Below are positions 24,182 to 33,556 of a stretch of 64,000 nt of DNA, in pieces. This DNA is from Aquimarina mytili. Its GTDB lineage: Bacteria > Bacteroidota > Bacteroidia > Flavobacteriales > Flavobacteriaceae. The notes under the pieces are model-generated. The model was not told where the DNA came from. It saw only the letters and a program-made list of their open reading frames with translations, and made no database searches. Every line of letters starts with the position of its first letter. The stretch's first letter is position 1. The stretch is from assembly GCF_016735115.1 (NCBI RefSeq), contig NZ_JAERQJ010000001.1, positions 620,001 through 684,000 of the forward strand, written 5' to 3'. The position numbers were made by a program, and so were the translations under genes.

Positions 24182-26029
24182 TTATCTATTCACTAAAAAA
24201 GATTTAACCATTTTATAATTGCCCGCAGTGATTTTGTAAAAATACACTCCTTGTTTTAACTGTAGTGTAATAGCATCAATGTTTAGGGTGTGCTCGCCTT
24301 TTTCAGCAGATACGTTTGATATTGTTTCAATTGTTTTGCCTGATTGATCATATATTACGATTTCTACGTTACTTGCCTTAGGTAAGGTATATTTGATAGT
24401 TGTGGTTGTAGAAAATGGATTAGGGTAATTACTTATATTAAATAAAGGATCTTCCGAATTAGTGTCGCATTTAGGAGTTCTACTGCTGGCAATAGTTATT
24501 TTTTTGTTGACCTTCCAGGCCATTCCAACAGTAAAAGTAGCTGCAAACGCATTTTGAACAGTACCAGGTAAAAAGATTACAGGTTGATCACTTGCAGCAT
24601 CAACACGGTTTGGAATCAATTTGTTTCTTACGCTTTCAGGAATATATGCTGCAGTTTCATTTAAGTTTGAGTATCCAAACGTAGCGGTTAAAGTTCCATC
24701 TTCATTCTCTATAATGCAGGATACAAATGGTTCGATCTTATCAAATTGAGTTGGTGGAGTAATATCACGGAAATATAATTGCTCTTGCCCATCATTGGCA
24801 TTTGATATCAGAATATCCTCGAGGCGATCGCCATTTACATCGGCAATTTCAATATCAAAGCTAATACCATTGTTTTCTGGTAAAAATTCTGAGGAGGCCT
24901 CTGTAAATATGCCTGTACCATCATTTAAGTATATAATGTTAGGAGCTGGAGCTAAAGGATGACCACCGCCAACAGGCCCTATCGGATTAGGTATAGAATT
25001 AGCAAAAATAATATCAGGGGATCTATCATAATTAAAATCAAACAACTTAACATCACTACTGGTATCATTAAGTAATGGTAAAGCATCAGCAGTATTTTCG
25101 GTAAAAAATCCTTTAGAATCGTTAATAAAAATCTGATTTTGTTCGAGGTTACTATTAGCCACTACCAAGTCAAGGTCGTTGTCATTGTCTATATCTGATA
25201 AAACTAAAGACCGACTTGCCGTAATTTCTTGAGTAATTCTGGTTTCGGTTTCACTACTAAAAAATCCATTTCCATCATTAATTAATACTTGATTTTGTCC
25301 AACATTGGCAACAATTAAATCCTGATCACCATCTCCATCAATATCTCCAAAAGCAAAACTTGCACTTTGATTTTTTATATTTGGTAATCGAATCAATGAT
25401 TCATCGGCAAAAGTGTTGTTGGCATTTTGGATGTAAAGGAAATTTTGCGCTCCACCTGGTCCAATATCTGGTATTGGAGGAATTTCATTAGTAACAAAAA
25501 TGTCTAATCTACCATCATTATTTATATCTATAAAACCGATTTCTGTAGAAATATCCTCAAGAATATCTATAGGTGGTGGTGGAAGTAAAGTACTACTTGC
25601 ATCAGTAAAGACTCCATTTCCATTGTTAAGAAGTAGCTGTGTTGGGCCCAGGTTGGCTACAATAATATCTGTATCTCCATCCTCATCGAAATCTGCAAAA
25701 TCTGCACTGGTGCTATTTAGTGGAAATGGAGAAAAAGGTAAATTACTTAATGAGGCATCTGTAAAATTACCAAAGCCATCGTTTAATAAAAGGCGATTAG
25801 AGCGTCCGGCAATACTGGCAGTTCCTTCTGCAAGGAAAATGTCTAAATCACGATCCCCATCAATATCTATAAGGTCTGCATCTACTGTATCACTTCCGTT
25901 AGGTGCAGCTTGTGGAATTTGATTAGAAACATCTTTGAAAATAGTTTGGCCAGACATAGTTGCGCAAGCAAACAAAGTGAAAAACACTAGAAATAATGCT
26001 TTTAGAGAGTAAATTTTAAAAGATTTCAT
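24182..26029 (-). CDS. FG-GAP/VCBS-repeat protein with T9SS sorting domain
   Basis: A signal peptide (cleavage near residue 28, after ATMSGQ) is followed by about nine FG-GAP/VCBS-type repeats (residues 30-430) with DIDGDRDLDIF-like calcium-binding loops. A linker and a C-terminal T9SS type A domain follow (about 540-615, NYPNPFSTTTTIKYTL ... GVYFYKITAG). It is therefore exported by type IX secretion and anchored or released at the surface, as a 615-residue adhesion- or ligand-binding propeller. A LytTR two-component pair lies upstream on the same strand. Confidence 0.88.
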   Translation of the reverse strand: MKSFKIYSLKALFLVFFTLFACATMSGQTIFKDVSNQIPQAAPNGSDTVDADLIDIDGDRDLDIFLAEGTASIAGRSNRLLLNDGFGNFTDASLSNLPFSPFPLNSTSADFADFDEDGDTDIIVANLGPTQLLLNNGNGVFTDASSTLLPPPPIDILEDISTEIGFIDINNDGRLDIFVTNEIPPIPDIGPGGAQNFLYIQNANNTFADESLIRLPNIKNQSASFAFGDIDGDGDQDLIVANVGQNQVLINDGNGFFSSETETRITQEITASRSLVLSDIDNDNDLDLVVANSNLEQNQIFINDSKGFFTENTADALPLLNDTSSDVKLFDFNYDRSPDIIFANSIPNPIGPVGGGHPLAPAPNIIYLNDGTGIFTEASSEFLPENNGISFDIEIADVNGDRLEDILISNANDGQEQLYFRDITPPTQFDKIEPFVSCIIENEDGTLTATFGYSNLNETAAYIPESVRNKLIPNRVDAASDQPVIFLPGTVQNAFAATFTVGMAWKVNKKITIASSRTPKCDTNSEDPLFNISNYPNPFSTTTTIKYTLPKASNVEIVIYDQSGKTIETISNVSAEKGEHTLNIDAITLQLKQGVYFYKITAGNYKMVKSFLVNR

Positions 26030-26147
26030 GTGGTAAGGTTTTAAGTTCTTACTAAGGTACTTGAAAAGAGAATTTAAACCTTGTTATGAAAATCTACTTT
26101 AATAATAATTTAACATAAAAAACTGATATTCAAATAATTATGCATGT

Positions 26148-26879
26148 TTAAAAATACCCCAAAACTTCTTTAACAGTATCTTTATAATTACGTCCTACAG
26201 GAATCTTAACTCCTTTAATATCAATCTCACTAGGAGAAAAGGAATCAATAAAATCCATACCCACAATAAACGATCGGTGTACTCTTAAAAATTTCTTACC
26301 AGGTAAGGTTTCTTCAATATTTGAAATACTTTTAAGTGCTACAATTTCTCTATCTATAGTTTTAATTTTTATATAATTTCTAATACTTTCGATATAATGA
26401 ATTTCCCTTAGAAATACTTTTTGCATCTTTTTTTCAACTTTTAGATATATAAAAGCATCCTGATAAGATGATGCATCCTCATCAAAGTTTACCAAAGGTG
26501 CATTAACAGGTGTTAACTCTTTTAAAATTTTATGTATTGATTTTAAAAATCGTGGAAATTCAATAGGTTTTAAAAGATAATCAGAAGCTTCTAAACTAAA
26601 CGCATCAACTGCATAATTACTATAGGCTGTAGTAAAGATTACTTTTGGGGGATTATTTAATTGTTTTAAAAAATCGGTTCCGGTTATCTCTGGCATCTCA
26701 ATATCCAAAAAAAGTAGATCTATATTTTTTTTAGCAATCAAATTGAACGCCTCCAAAGCATTAGCGCAACAGGCGATCAGTTGTAGATGATCTACTCTTG
26801 ATATATAATTAACCAGGATATCTCTGGCCAATGGCTCGTCATCGATCACTAAACACGTTATTTTATCTTTAGTTGTCAT
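26148..26879 (-). CDS. LytTR-family response regulator
   Basis: The 243 residues comprise a receiver domain with phospho-acceptor D59 (LLFLDIEMPE), preceded by VIDDEP, and a C-terminal LytTR DNA-binding domain (about 140-240, IHYIESIRNYIKI ... FLRVHRSFIV). The start overlaps the kinase gene stop by 11 bp, so the two are translationally coupled. The target is unknown; the FG-GAP gene downstream is a candidate. Confidence 0.92.
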   Translation of the reverse strand: MTTKDKITCLVIDDEPLARDILVNYISRVDHLQLIACCANALEAFNLIAKKNIDLLFLDIEMPEITGTDFLKQLNNPPKVIFTTAYSNYAVDAFSLEASDYLLKPIEFPRFLKSIHKILKELTPVNAPLVNFDEDASSYQDAFIYLKVEKKMQKVFLREIHYIESIRNYIKIKTIDREIVALKSISNIEETLPGKKFLRVHRSFIVGMDFIDSFSPSEIDIKGVKIPVGRNYKDTVKEVLGYF

Positions 26880-27954
26880 TGGTTTCGAGATTTAGTTTTA
26901 AAATTGATTCATAAGAAAGCCCTGTATCCTCTGTTTGTAAAGTGTATTTATTCTTATACAACAATTCTAATCGCTTTTTTACATTCGAGAACCCTATTCC
27001 TCCTTCAGAATTTTCATTTTGTAATGTATTTGGAGACTTTGCATTTTCAACCTTCATAATTAGATTATTTTTCTTTACAAAAATACTAATGACAATCCAT
27101 GAACCATCTTGAAGGTTAGATCCATGCTTGAAGGCATTTTCTACAAAAGGAATCAATAGAAAAGGAGAGATTATATACTCTTTATCAGTTTCTGTATTAA
27201 AACTGATATCCATTTGATCATCAAACCTTAATTTTTCTAAATCCACATAGTTTTTCAGGTATTCAATTTCTTTCGATATTGGAACTTTGGGCACATTAGC
27301 TTCATATAACATATAGCGCATGAGCCCCGAGAGTTTAAGTACGGCAGCCTCAGCATTACTAGATTTCTGGATAATTAAGGAGTATAAGTTGTTTAAAGTA
27401 TTAAACAAAAAATGAGGATGAACTTGATTGCGAAGTTGATTTAATTCGGCTTCCAGTTTTTCTTTTTCTAAAGTCAGTGTCTTTTGTTGCGAATTGTAAT
27501 AAAATTTAAAAAATATATAGGCCATAGGCAGTATAGCAGCATTGTTTACATCAAGTGCAGTTTTCATAATTTCATTGATTGCAAAAAAACCTTTGCTGCT
27601 CCATCCTGGGAGATAGTTAGGTTCTACATGGTATAGCATTATGGGCCTTTGAACAATAATGGTAGTAAGTACCAAAGTGAGAAAATAAAAAATAGCAAAC
27701 AGTGTAAATTTTCGGGTAACAAAGAATTTAGGAATTAAGAACAGTAATGTAATGTATACCAAGACAATTTTACCAGGAAGCCCAAAGAACTGAATAAGAA
27801 AGGATCTTTGGTAATCATGATCATAAGTACCCCAAGTAATACCAAAAAAAACGACCATACCTATCCAATAAAGGATATGCTTTATTATCTTTTTAGAAAA
27901 GAAATTATTTGAGGATACCGTATTTATTATTTGTTCTGACTTCATAGCGATCAC
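26869..27954 (-). CDS. LytS-type sensor histidine kinase
   Basis: This 361-residue kinase has four predicted transmembrane helices (residues 25-165) and a coiled-coil. The His_kinase domain carries the phosphorylated His in NQVHPHFLFNTLNNL, and the HATPase region includes PFVENAFKHG and GGIGFSNVKKRL. It is partner to the LytTR regulator that overlaps its end. An ATG four codons in (27945) is also a possible start. Confidence 0.92.
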   Translation of the reverse strand: MIAMKSEQIINTVSSNNFFSKKIIKHILYWIGMVVFFGITWGTYDHDYQRSFLIQFFGLPGKIVLVYITLLFLIPKFFVTRKFTLFAIFYFLTLVLTTIIVQRPIMLYHVEPNYLPGWSSKGFFAINEIMKTALDVNNAAILPMAYIFFKFYYNSQQKTLTLEKEKLEAELNQLRNQVHPHFLFNTLNNLYSLIIQKSSNAEAAVLKLSGLMRYMLYEANVPKVPISKEIEYLKNYVDLEKLRFDDQMDISFNTETDKEYIISPFLLIPFVENAFKHGSNLQDGSWIVISIFVKKNNLIMKVENAKSPNTLQNENSEGGIGFSNVKKRLELLYKNKYTLQTEDTGLSYESILKLNLETNDN

Positions 27955-28171
27955 TAAAATCTGAAAAATTATTGGTAAAAAACAAAATCAAGGACAAATG
28001 ACATGCAATCTCTTACAAAATGCTACTTGCACACATTTTTTTCAAACTGAGAGTGATTTTTTCCAAAATTGAAATATTACTTGCTTTTGGTCCTTTAAAA
28101 ATTGGCATATGTACAATCAATTTGTCGACAAGAGTTATCTATTGTAATTATGGGGAAAACAATACTCATAC

Positions 28172-30022
28172 ATGCAAAAAAGAACATTACCTCTGATCAT
28201 CATTTGTGTCATTTTTTTAGGATTATTTGTAAATGCACAACAGAACAATGCCACAATCCTTAAACACATCGAACCTCCTTTTTGGTGGGTAGGGATGAAA
28301 AATTCCAAACTACAATTACTTATTCATGGAGATAAGATTAATGATTTTAAGATTGAGATCAATTATCCGGGAATTAAAATAGAAAGTATACATCAGGTAG
28401 AAAATCCTAATTATTTGTTTGTAAACCTTGAGGTTTCTAAAAACACAAAACCAGGTACTGTTTCGATACTTTTTGCTAAGGGAAATAAAAGTATGAAGTA
28501 CGAATATTCTCTAAAGCCCAGAATAAAAAGAGAAAATGTTGGTCAAGGAATTGATGGTTCTGATGTTATCTATCTTATCACACCAGATCGATTTGCAAAT
28601 GGAGATCCATCTAATGACTCCACAGATGATACTATAGAAAAAGTAAACAGGAATGATGAAAACGGAAGGCACGGGGGAGATATTAAAGGAATTCTGGATC
28701 ATTTTGATTATATAAAAGACTACGGAGTGACTACACTGTGGTTAAACCCTTTTCAAGAAAATGATCAACCTGCCTATTCTTATCATGGGTATGGGATTTC
28801 AGATTTTTATAAAACTGATTCCAGATTTGGTACTAATGAAGATTTTAAAGCATTGGTTGATAAGAGTCATCAAAATGGAATGAAAGTTATTATGGACCAG
28901 GTATTTAATCATTGCGGATCTGGACATTGGTGGATGAATGATTTACCATCAAAAGACTGGTTAAATCAATGGGAAGAGTTTACCTATAGCAATTTTTCAA
29001 CAATAATAGCATCTGACCCATACGCTTCTAAGAAGGATTTTGATCTATTAACCAAAGGATGGTTTGATACTAATTTACCAGATTTAAACTTAGAAAATAA
29101 GTTTTTAGAAGCTTATATGATCCAAAACTCAATTTGGTGGGTAGAATATGCCGATTTAGATGGTATACGAATGGATACGTATCCCTATCCAAATCAAGGA
29201 GCTATGTCAAATTGGATGCAGGCCTTAACCAAAGAATATCCAGATTTTTATATGGTAGCAGAAACCTGGGCAAGTAGAGCATCTTATTTATCGTATTGGA
29301 ATAACGAGAAGACCAACAGAAATGGATATACTTCGTATGTTAATAGTGTAAGCGATTACCCCTTGTATTATGCAATGATTGAAGCATTTGGGAAGGATGG
29401 AGACATTTATAAATTATATGAAACCCTTGCAGAAGATTTCATTTATGGAAACGCATCTAACAATAAAGTTTTTAATGGAAACCATGATCAGGGGCGTACC
29501 TTAGGGTTATTAGGTGGTAATGTAGATAAATTTAAATTAAGTATGGTATTTACACTTACTACTCGAGGTATTCCACAACTATATTACGGCGACGAAATTT
29601 TAATGAAAAAGGATAAGCCCGATGGGCAGTTACGAGAGGATTTCCCCGGCGGATGGAAGGGGGATACTAGAAATGCATTTGTAGCAAGTGGTAGAACAGA
29701 TCAAGAAAATGAAATGTTCAACTATCTCCAAAAGATACTTAATTGGAGAAAAAAAGCAGAATCAATTCACAAAGGAAAACTAAAACATTATCAACCCGAT
29801 AATAATGTGTACGTATACTTTAGGTCTACCGAGACCCAAAACACCATGATAATCATCAATAATAGTAACAAAGATATTGCCGCATTTGACTTAAATCGAT
29901 ATCAAGAATCACTTATGGGGTACTCTAATGGGATTGATATCATTTCAGGTAAAAATTATACTACTCTGGATACTATTAAATTGATTAAAAACACAGCACT
30001 GATTTTAGATTTGAAAAAGTAG
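28172..30022 (+). CDS. Secreted GH13 alpha-amylase/cyclomaltodextrinase-like enzyme
   Basis: This 616-residue enzyme has a signal peptide (IIICVIFLGLFVNAQ), an N-terminal cyclomaltodextrinase-N-like beta domain (about 25-120) and a GH13 barrel. The catalytic signatures are DQVFNH (region I), DGIRMDTYPYP (region II, Asp nucleophile), VAETW (region III, Glu) and FNGNHDQGR (region IV, Asp). It probably degrades starch-derived or cyclic maltodextrins in the periplasm. It is divergent from the sensor kinase and heads a + strand group running to 32731. Confidence 0.93.
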   Translation: MQKRTLPLIIICVIFLGLFVNAQQNNATILKHIEPPFWWVGMKNSKLQLLIHGDKINDFKIEINYPGIKIESIHQVENPNYLFVNLEVSKNTKPGTVSILFAKGNKSMKYEYSLKPRIKRENVGQGIDGSDVIYLITPDRFANGDPSNDSTDDTIEKVNRNDENGRHGGDIKGILDHFDYIKDYGVTTLWLNPFQENDQPAYSYHGYGISDFYKTDSRFGTNEDFKALVDKSHQNGMKVIMDQVFNHCGSGHWWMNDLPSKDWLNQWEEFTYSNFSTIIASDPYASKKDFDLLTKGWFDTNLPDLNLENKFLEAYMIQNSIWWVEYADLDGIRMDTYPYPNQGAMSNWMQALTKEYPDFYMVAETWASRASYLSYWNNEKTNRNGYTSYVNSVSDYPLYYAMIEAFGKDGDIYKLYETLAEDFIYGNASNNKVFNGNHDQGRTLGLLGGNVDKFKLSMVFTLTTRGIPQLYYGDEILMKKDKPDGQLREDFPGGWKGDTRNAFVASGRTDQENEMFNYLQKILNWRKKAESIHKGKLKHYQPDNNVYVYFRSTETQNTMIIINNSNKDIAAFDLNRYQESLMGYSNGIDIISGKNYTTLDTIKLIKNTALILDLKK

Positions 30023-30047
30023 TTTAATCCTAAAAAGAAATAGAAAT

Positions 30048-30968
30048 ATGAAACTTAGTTACATCTCGGTCCTCGTTATTTTGATATTCTTTTCATGTAC
30101 AAATTCGAGTACTAAAGAACCTGATATAAAAACATCTGAAGACAGGGCTATAAAAAAGCAATTACAGCAATATAATATAAGAATCATTGATGCAGCAAAG
30201 ACAAAATCATTTACCAAGATAAGTGATCTTTATGCGGATGATGTTATGCTAATGGCCGAGTATCATCCTTTAATAAAAAACAAGAAAAACATCAAAAGAT
30301 ACTATGATGAAATTTTTGATAGAGAAACCCTAAAGAAATATTCGAGAGAAATAATAGAGATTACAGTTTTTGAGAAGAGGGTTATCGAAATTGGGTTGTT
30401 TACCAAAATACTTGATAATGCAAAAGAGTATCGGGGTAAATATTTAAATGTTTGGAAATTGAGTAATGATACCCAGCTTACACTGAAAGCTCAGGCTTTT
30501 GGATATTTACATCCAATAGAAGATCCCAATGCACTAATTGTTGAAGGTATAAATGCAGTTAAATATAATGCAATCGGTATTCCATGGGAAATGGAAGCTT
30601 ATAGTGCTTTGAATAAAACAAATGTAATGGATAGAATTCCCGAAAGATCTGCAAATGGATATACGAAGGATGCAATGTATCTTCCTTTTGCAGACACAAT
30701 CAAAACCGGAAAAGCTACTCTAATCAAACATTATAAAGAATATTATAAATATCCTGTCAAAATAGACTCTATACAGGGATGGACCTATGATTATGATGTT
30801 GTAGAGGATGGGTACATTCGGTATACAGGTTTTTATGTAGACTGGTCTGTGCCTGAGTTTTCTGGAAATACACAAGGATCAGGGATTTCTTATTGGAGAA
30901 GAGTTGAAGATAATTCACTAAGAATACATCGACAGATTGGTACACATATACATAAAAAAGAAGAATAG
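30048..30968 (+). CDS. Lipoprotein with two NTF2/SnoaL-like domains
   Basis: The signal ends VILIFFSCTNSS, with lipidated Cys at about 17. The first domain (about 30-160) resembles SnoaL/DUF4440 (AAKTKSFTKISDLYADDVML). The second half (165-306) has the same NTF2-like feel (KTGKATLIKHYKEYYKYPVK). It lies 25 bp after the GH13 gene and is probably co-transcribed. Its ligand is unknown and no catalytic residues are obvious. Confidence 0.65.
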   Translation: MKLSYISVLVILIFFSCTNSSTKEPDIKTSEDRAIKKQLQQYNIRIIDAAKTKSFTKISDLYADDVMLMAEYHPLIKNKKNIKRYYDEIFDRETLKKYSREIIEITVFEKRVIEIGLFTKILDNAKEYRGKYLNVWKLSNDTQLTLKAQAFGYLHPIEDPNALIVEGINAVKYNAIGIPWEMEAYSALNKTNVMDRIPERSANGYTKDAMYLPFADTIKTGKATLIKHYKEYYKYPVKIDSIQGWTYDYDVVEDGYIRYTGFYVDWSVPEFSGNTQGSGISYWRRVEDNSLRIHRQIGTHIHKKEE

Positions 30969-30989
30969 TAACGGTTTAAAATAGAAAAA

Positions 30990-31850
30990 ATGAATAAAGA
31001 TAGTCGCAAAGTAAAAGAGTGGGTAGTACAACCTAAACTAATTTTTTCAATATTTATAGGAGCATTTATGGTTGTTTTTCCGAAGCATTGTTTTGCCCAG
31101 CATAAGAAACAACTTACGTTTAATGTTGATATAAATTCTCAGGAAGAAGCACTTGATGTTGAGGTACGGGGAGATCTTGCCCCATTGTCCTGGTATGACG
31201 GAATAAAACTATCTGATCCTGATAATGATGGTGTGTATTCTACAACTGTTACTTTTGAAACTCCTGAAGGAATCGAGTTTTTAAATTATAAATACACATT
31301 AAATGCTGATGAATGGGAAGGTGGTGAGAATAGAAAAATATCATTAAAAAATGAATCAGCTACTTTTAAAGACACATTTAGATATGCTAAAAAACTTGAA
31401 AATCCATTTAAAAAATTTATCGGAGAGTGGAAATTAAAAGATGATAATTGGGAGTATACCGATGAAAACCTAAGGAAAAGGTCTATAAAAATACCCGGTC
31501 ATCATACCATTTGCAAAGAAATAAATACAAATAATAGTGTGCTTTTAATTGTAGATACAGGAGCATCACATGGTAGTGCATTTTGGAATTATGACTCTGA
31601 CAAAAAGGAAACAAATTCGCTTTCTAGTTTTTCGGGTAACCGAACAAGTGCAGGACGGGGTACAATTAATGCTAATGGAGATATAAAAAGTAAAGTTAGG
31701 TTTCAGGGAGTAGATGATGGTCGGTATAGAATATATACATACAATTGGGTTTCAAAGGATGAGTATATTTTAAAGTCTGTAGAGTATGACAAAAATGATA
31801 AACCTACTGGAAGTTATTATAGGGCAACTTTTGTAAGGATTAATAAATGA
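30990..31850 (+). CDS. Secreted protein with CBM20-like and DUF1579-like domains
   Basis: The 286 residues have an N-terminal hydrophobic segment ending in KHCFAQ. A beta-sandwich resembling the starch-binding CBM20 family follows (about 40-130; VRGDLAPLSWYDGIKLSD and DGVYSTTVTFETPEG). The C-terminal domain (about 140-286) starts NPFKKFIGEWKLKDDNWEY, as in DUF1579-type lipocalin-like proteins. It may bind maltodextrin at the envelope. The stop overlaps the kinase start by 4 bp (ATGA). Confidence 0.7.
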   Translation: MNKDSRKVKEWVVQPKLIFSIFIGAFMVVFPKHCFAQHKKQLTFNVDINSQEEALDVEVRGDLAPLSWYDGIKLSDPDNDGVYSTTVTFETPEGIEFLNYKYTLNADEWEGGENRKISLKNESATFKDTFRYAKKLENPFKKFIGEWKLKDDNWEYTDENLRKRSIKIPGHHTICKEINTNNSVLLIVDTGASHGSAFWNYDSDKKETNSLSSFSGNRTSAGRGTINANGDIKSKVRFQGVDDGRYRIYTYNWVSKDEYILKSVEYDKNDKPTGSYYRATFVRINK

Positions 31851-32731
31851 AAAAAGTGTTTAATATAGGTGGAGTTTCTTATAATTCGGTTATACATCTA
31901 GATCAATTTCCAAAACCTGTACCTACCACAATTCATCATTGTAATTTTAAAGAGACTGTAGGTAATACCGGTGCGGGAAAAGCCGTAACGCTTTCAAAAC
32001 TGGATTTTGATGTCACTTTCCACTCCATGATAGGAAATGATGTTTACGGAGAAAAGATCCGAACATATCTCAACAAACCTAATCTGAAATTTATTCATGA
32101 TATCGATCCACAAGGTACCGAACGACATCTAAACCTTATGAATAGCGGAGGAGAACGCATTTCTATATTTATGAACCCTATAACAGATGAACCTAATATC
32201 GATTATAACAGATTCAATAAAGAAATTAGGAAATCCGATTTTGTTGTTGTGAATATTTCTAACTATTGCAGAAATATACTTCCGTTATGTAAAGCCAATA
32301 AAATAGAAGTATGGACAGATCTTCATGATTATGACGGAAAAAGTAGCTATCATCAAGATTTTATTGATTCATCTGATTACGTTTTTCTGAGCTCAGATAA
32401 CCTCAAAGACTATAAGCCTTTTATGGAAAAGATGATAGATCAAGGCAAAAAGTTAGTTGTTTGTACGCATGGGAAAGCAGGAGCCTGTGCTTTAACTAAA
32501 GAAGGATGGGTAGAGGTTGAAGCTATAACTGAATATAGAATCAAGGACACCAATGGAGCAGGAGATGCCTTTTTTTCTGGGTTTCTTTATGGTTTTTCAA
32601 AAGAATATTCAATAAAGAAGTGTATGCAGTTTGGAACCATTGCAGGTGGATTATGTATTCAGTCTGAGCTCATAACCAACCAAGATTTATCTGCAGAACT
32701 TTTAGAAAAAGAACATTTGAGATATTATTGA
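31847..32731 (+). CDS. PfkB-family carbohydrate kinase
   Basis: This 294-residue ribokinase-fold enzyme has N-terminal GGVSYNSVIHLD, the substrate region TVGNTGAGKAVTLSKL, and the C-terminal PfkB signature DTNGAGDAFFSGFLYG with the catalytic Asp. It probably phosphorylates a sugar or nucleoside released by the preceding genes; the substrate cannot be named. Translation is coupled to the CBM20-like gene. Confidence 0.85.
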   Translation: MKKVFNIGGVSYNSVIHLDQFPKPVPTTIHHCNFKETVGNTGAGKAVTLSKLDFDVTFHSMIGNDVYGEKIRTYLNKPNLKFIHDIDPQGTERHLNLMNSGGERISIFMNPITDEPNIDYNRFNKEIRKSDFVVVNISNYCRNILPLCKANKIEVWTDLHDYDGKSSYHQDFIDSSDYVFLSSDNLKDYKPFMEKMIDQGKKLVVCTHGKAGACALTKEGWVEVEAITEYRIKDTNGAGDAFFSGFLYGFSKEYSIKKCMQFGTIAGGLCIQSELITNQDLSAELLEKEHLRYY

Positions 32732-32779
32732 AAAAGAAAGAATCCAATTAAAAGAACTTATTTTTTGATAATATAAGCC

Positions 32780-32818
32780 AAAACTGCTTGAAAGTAATTT
32801 TTGAGCAGTTTTTTGTGA
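32780..32818 (+). terminator. Rho-independent terminator after the PfkB gene
   Basis: AAAACTGCT (32780-32788) pairs with AGCAGTTTT (32804-32812) and is followed by more T residues. It closes the GH13-PfkB group. Confidence 0.75.
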
Positions 32819-33196
32819 ATATAATTTGACCCCCATTCCTATTATCACTTTGGTTTTAATTTTTCGACCATAAATCTATATAGCAAATATGGGCGTGAGC
32901 GATATCAAATCGATATAAATAAAAAAAATAATTGATAATAATCATGGTTTAGATTGATAAATTCGGGAGCATAAAAAAGAGCTAGTATTTACTTTTGATA
33001 TGTCATTAACCATATACAAGCCCAAGCTCGTGAAATCAAAAACTACCGAAAATTTATTACCCATTCCCATACTTTCATATCTCATTATTAAATATTAGCA
33101 CAAAGTGGTTTTGCTAATAAAAAGTCTATTTAAACACTAAAAAACGTTCAAAATACAGTAAATAAAATGGCAACCTGATATAAATCAAAAGAATGA

Positions 33197-33232
33197 TTGA
33201 CAAATGTCAAGATTTAAATTGATAGATATCAT
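33197..33232. promoter_or_regulatory. Two adjacent FNR-box-like sites
   Basis: TTGACAAATGTCAA (33197-33210; perfect 6-bp arms) and TTGATAGATATCAT (33219-33232) are 22 bp apart, centre to centre. A third similar site, TTGATAATAATCAT, is at 32932-32945. They resemble the Crp/Fnr consensus and the boxes near 39793 and 40866. In such AT-rich DNA a chance origin for the imperfect copies is possible. Confidence 0.35.
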
Positions 33233-33556
33233 GATCTATGCGTGCAAGAGCGATGATTTTTACAATTTTTAAATCCCATTTACCTGGTAATCAGTTTTTT
33301 GCATATTTTTTTAATAATGATAATGATTAATTAGGGGATGATAATGTTTTTATACGTCTTAAATAATAGACAGTCTGTAATCTTAATATGTAACCAAATT
33401 ATAAATATGCAAACTCACAAAACCTAAAACCAATAAATACCAAGAATTACATTTCTCTGACCCCAATGTCACTTTCATTTTAGACATAAAAGATTTTTCT
33501 TAAAATCTTAGACTCATTTTTTTAAACACAAAATCTTAATCCTTAAAACTCAATTT

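Larger units (their letters stand above)
32732..33556. other. 825-bp gap: terminator plus FNR-box-like palindromes
   Basis: No coding signal is visible. It holds a terminator (32780-32820), then very AT-rich sequence with three palindromic sites of TTGAT/C-N4-A/GTCAA/T form at 32932-32945, 33197-33210 and 33219-33232. The word GACCCC followed by CACTTT occurs twice (near 32829 and 33460). It is probably a long regulatory leader for the large T9SS protein gene. Confidence 0.5.
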
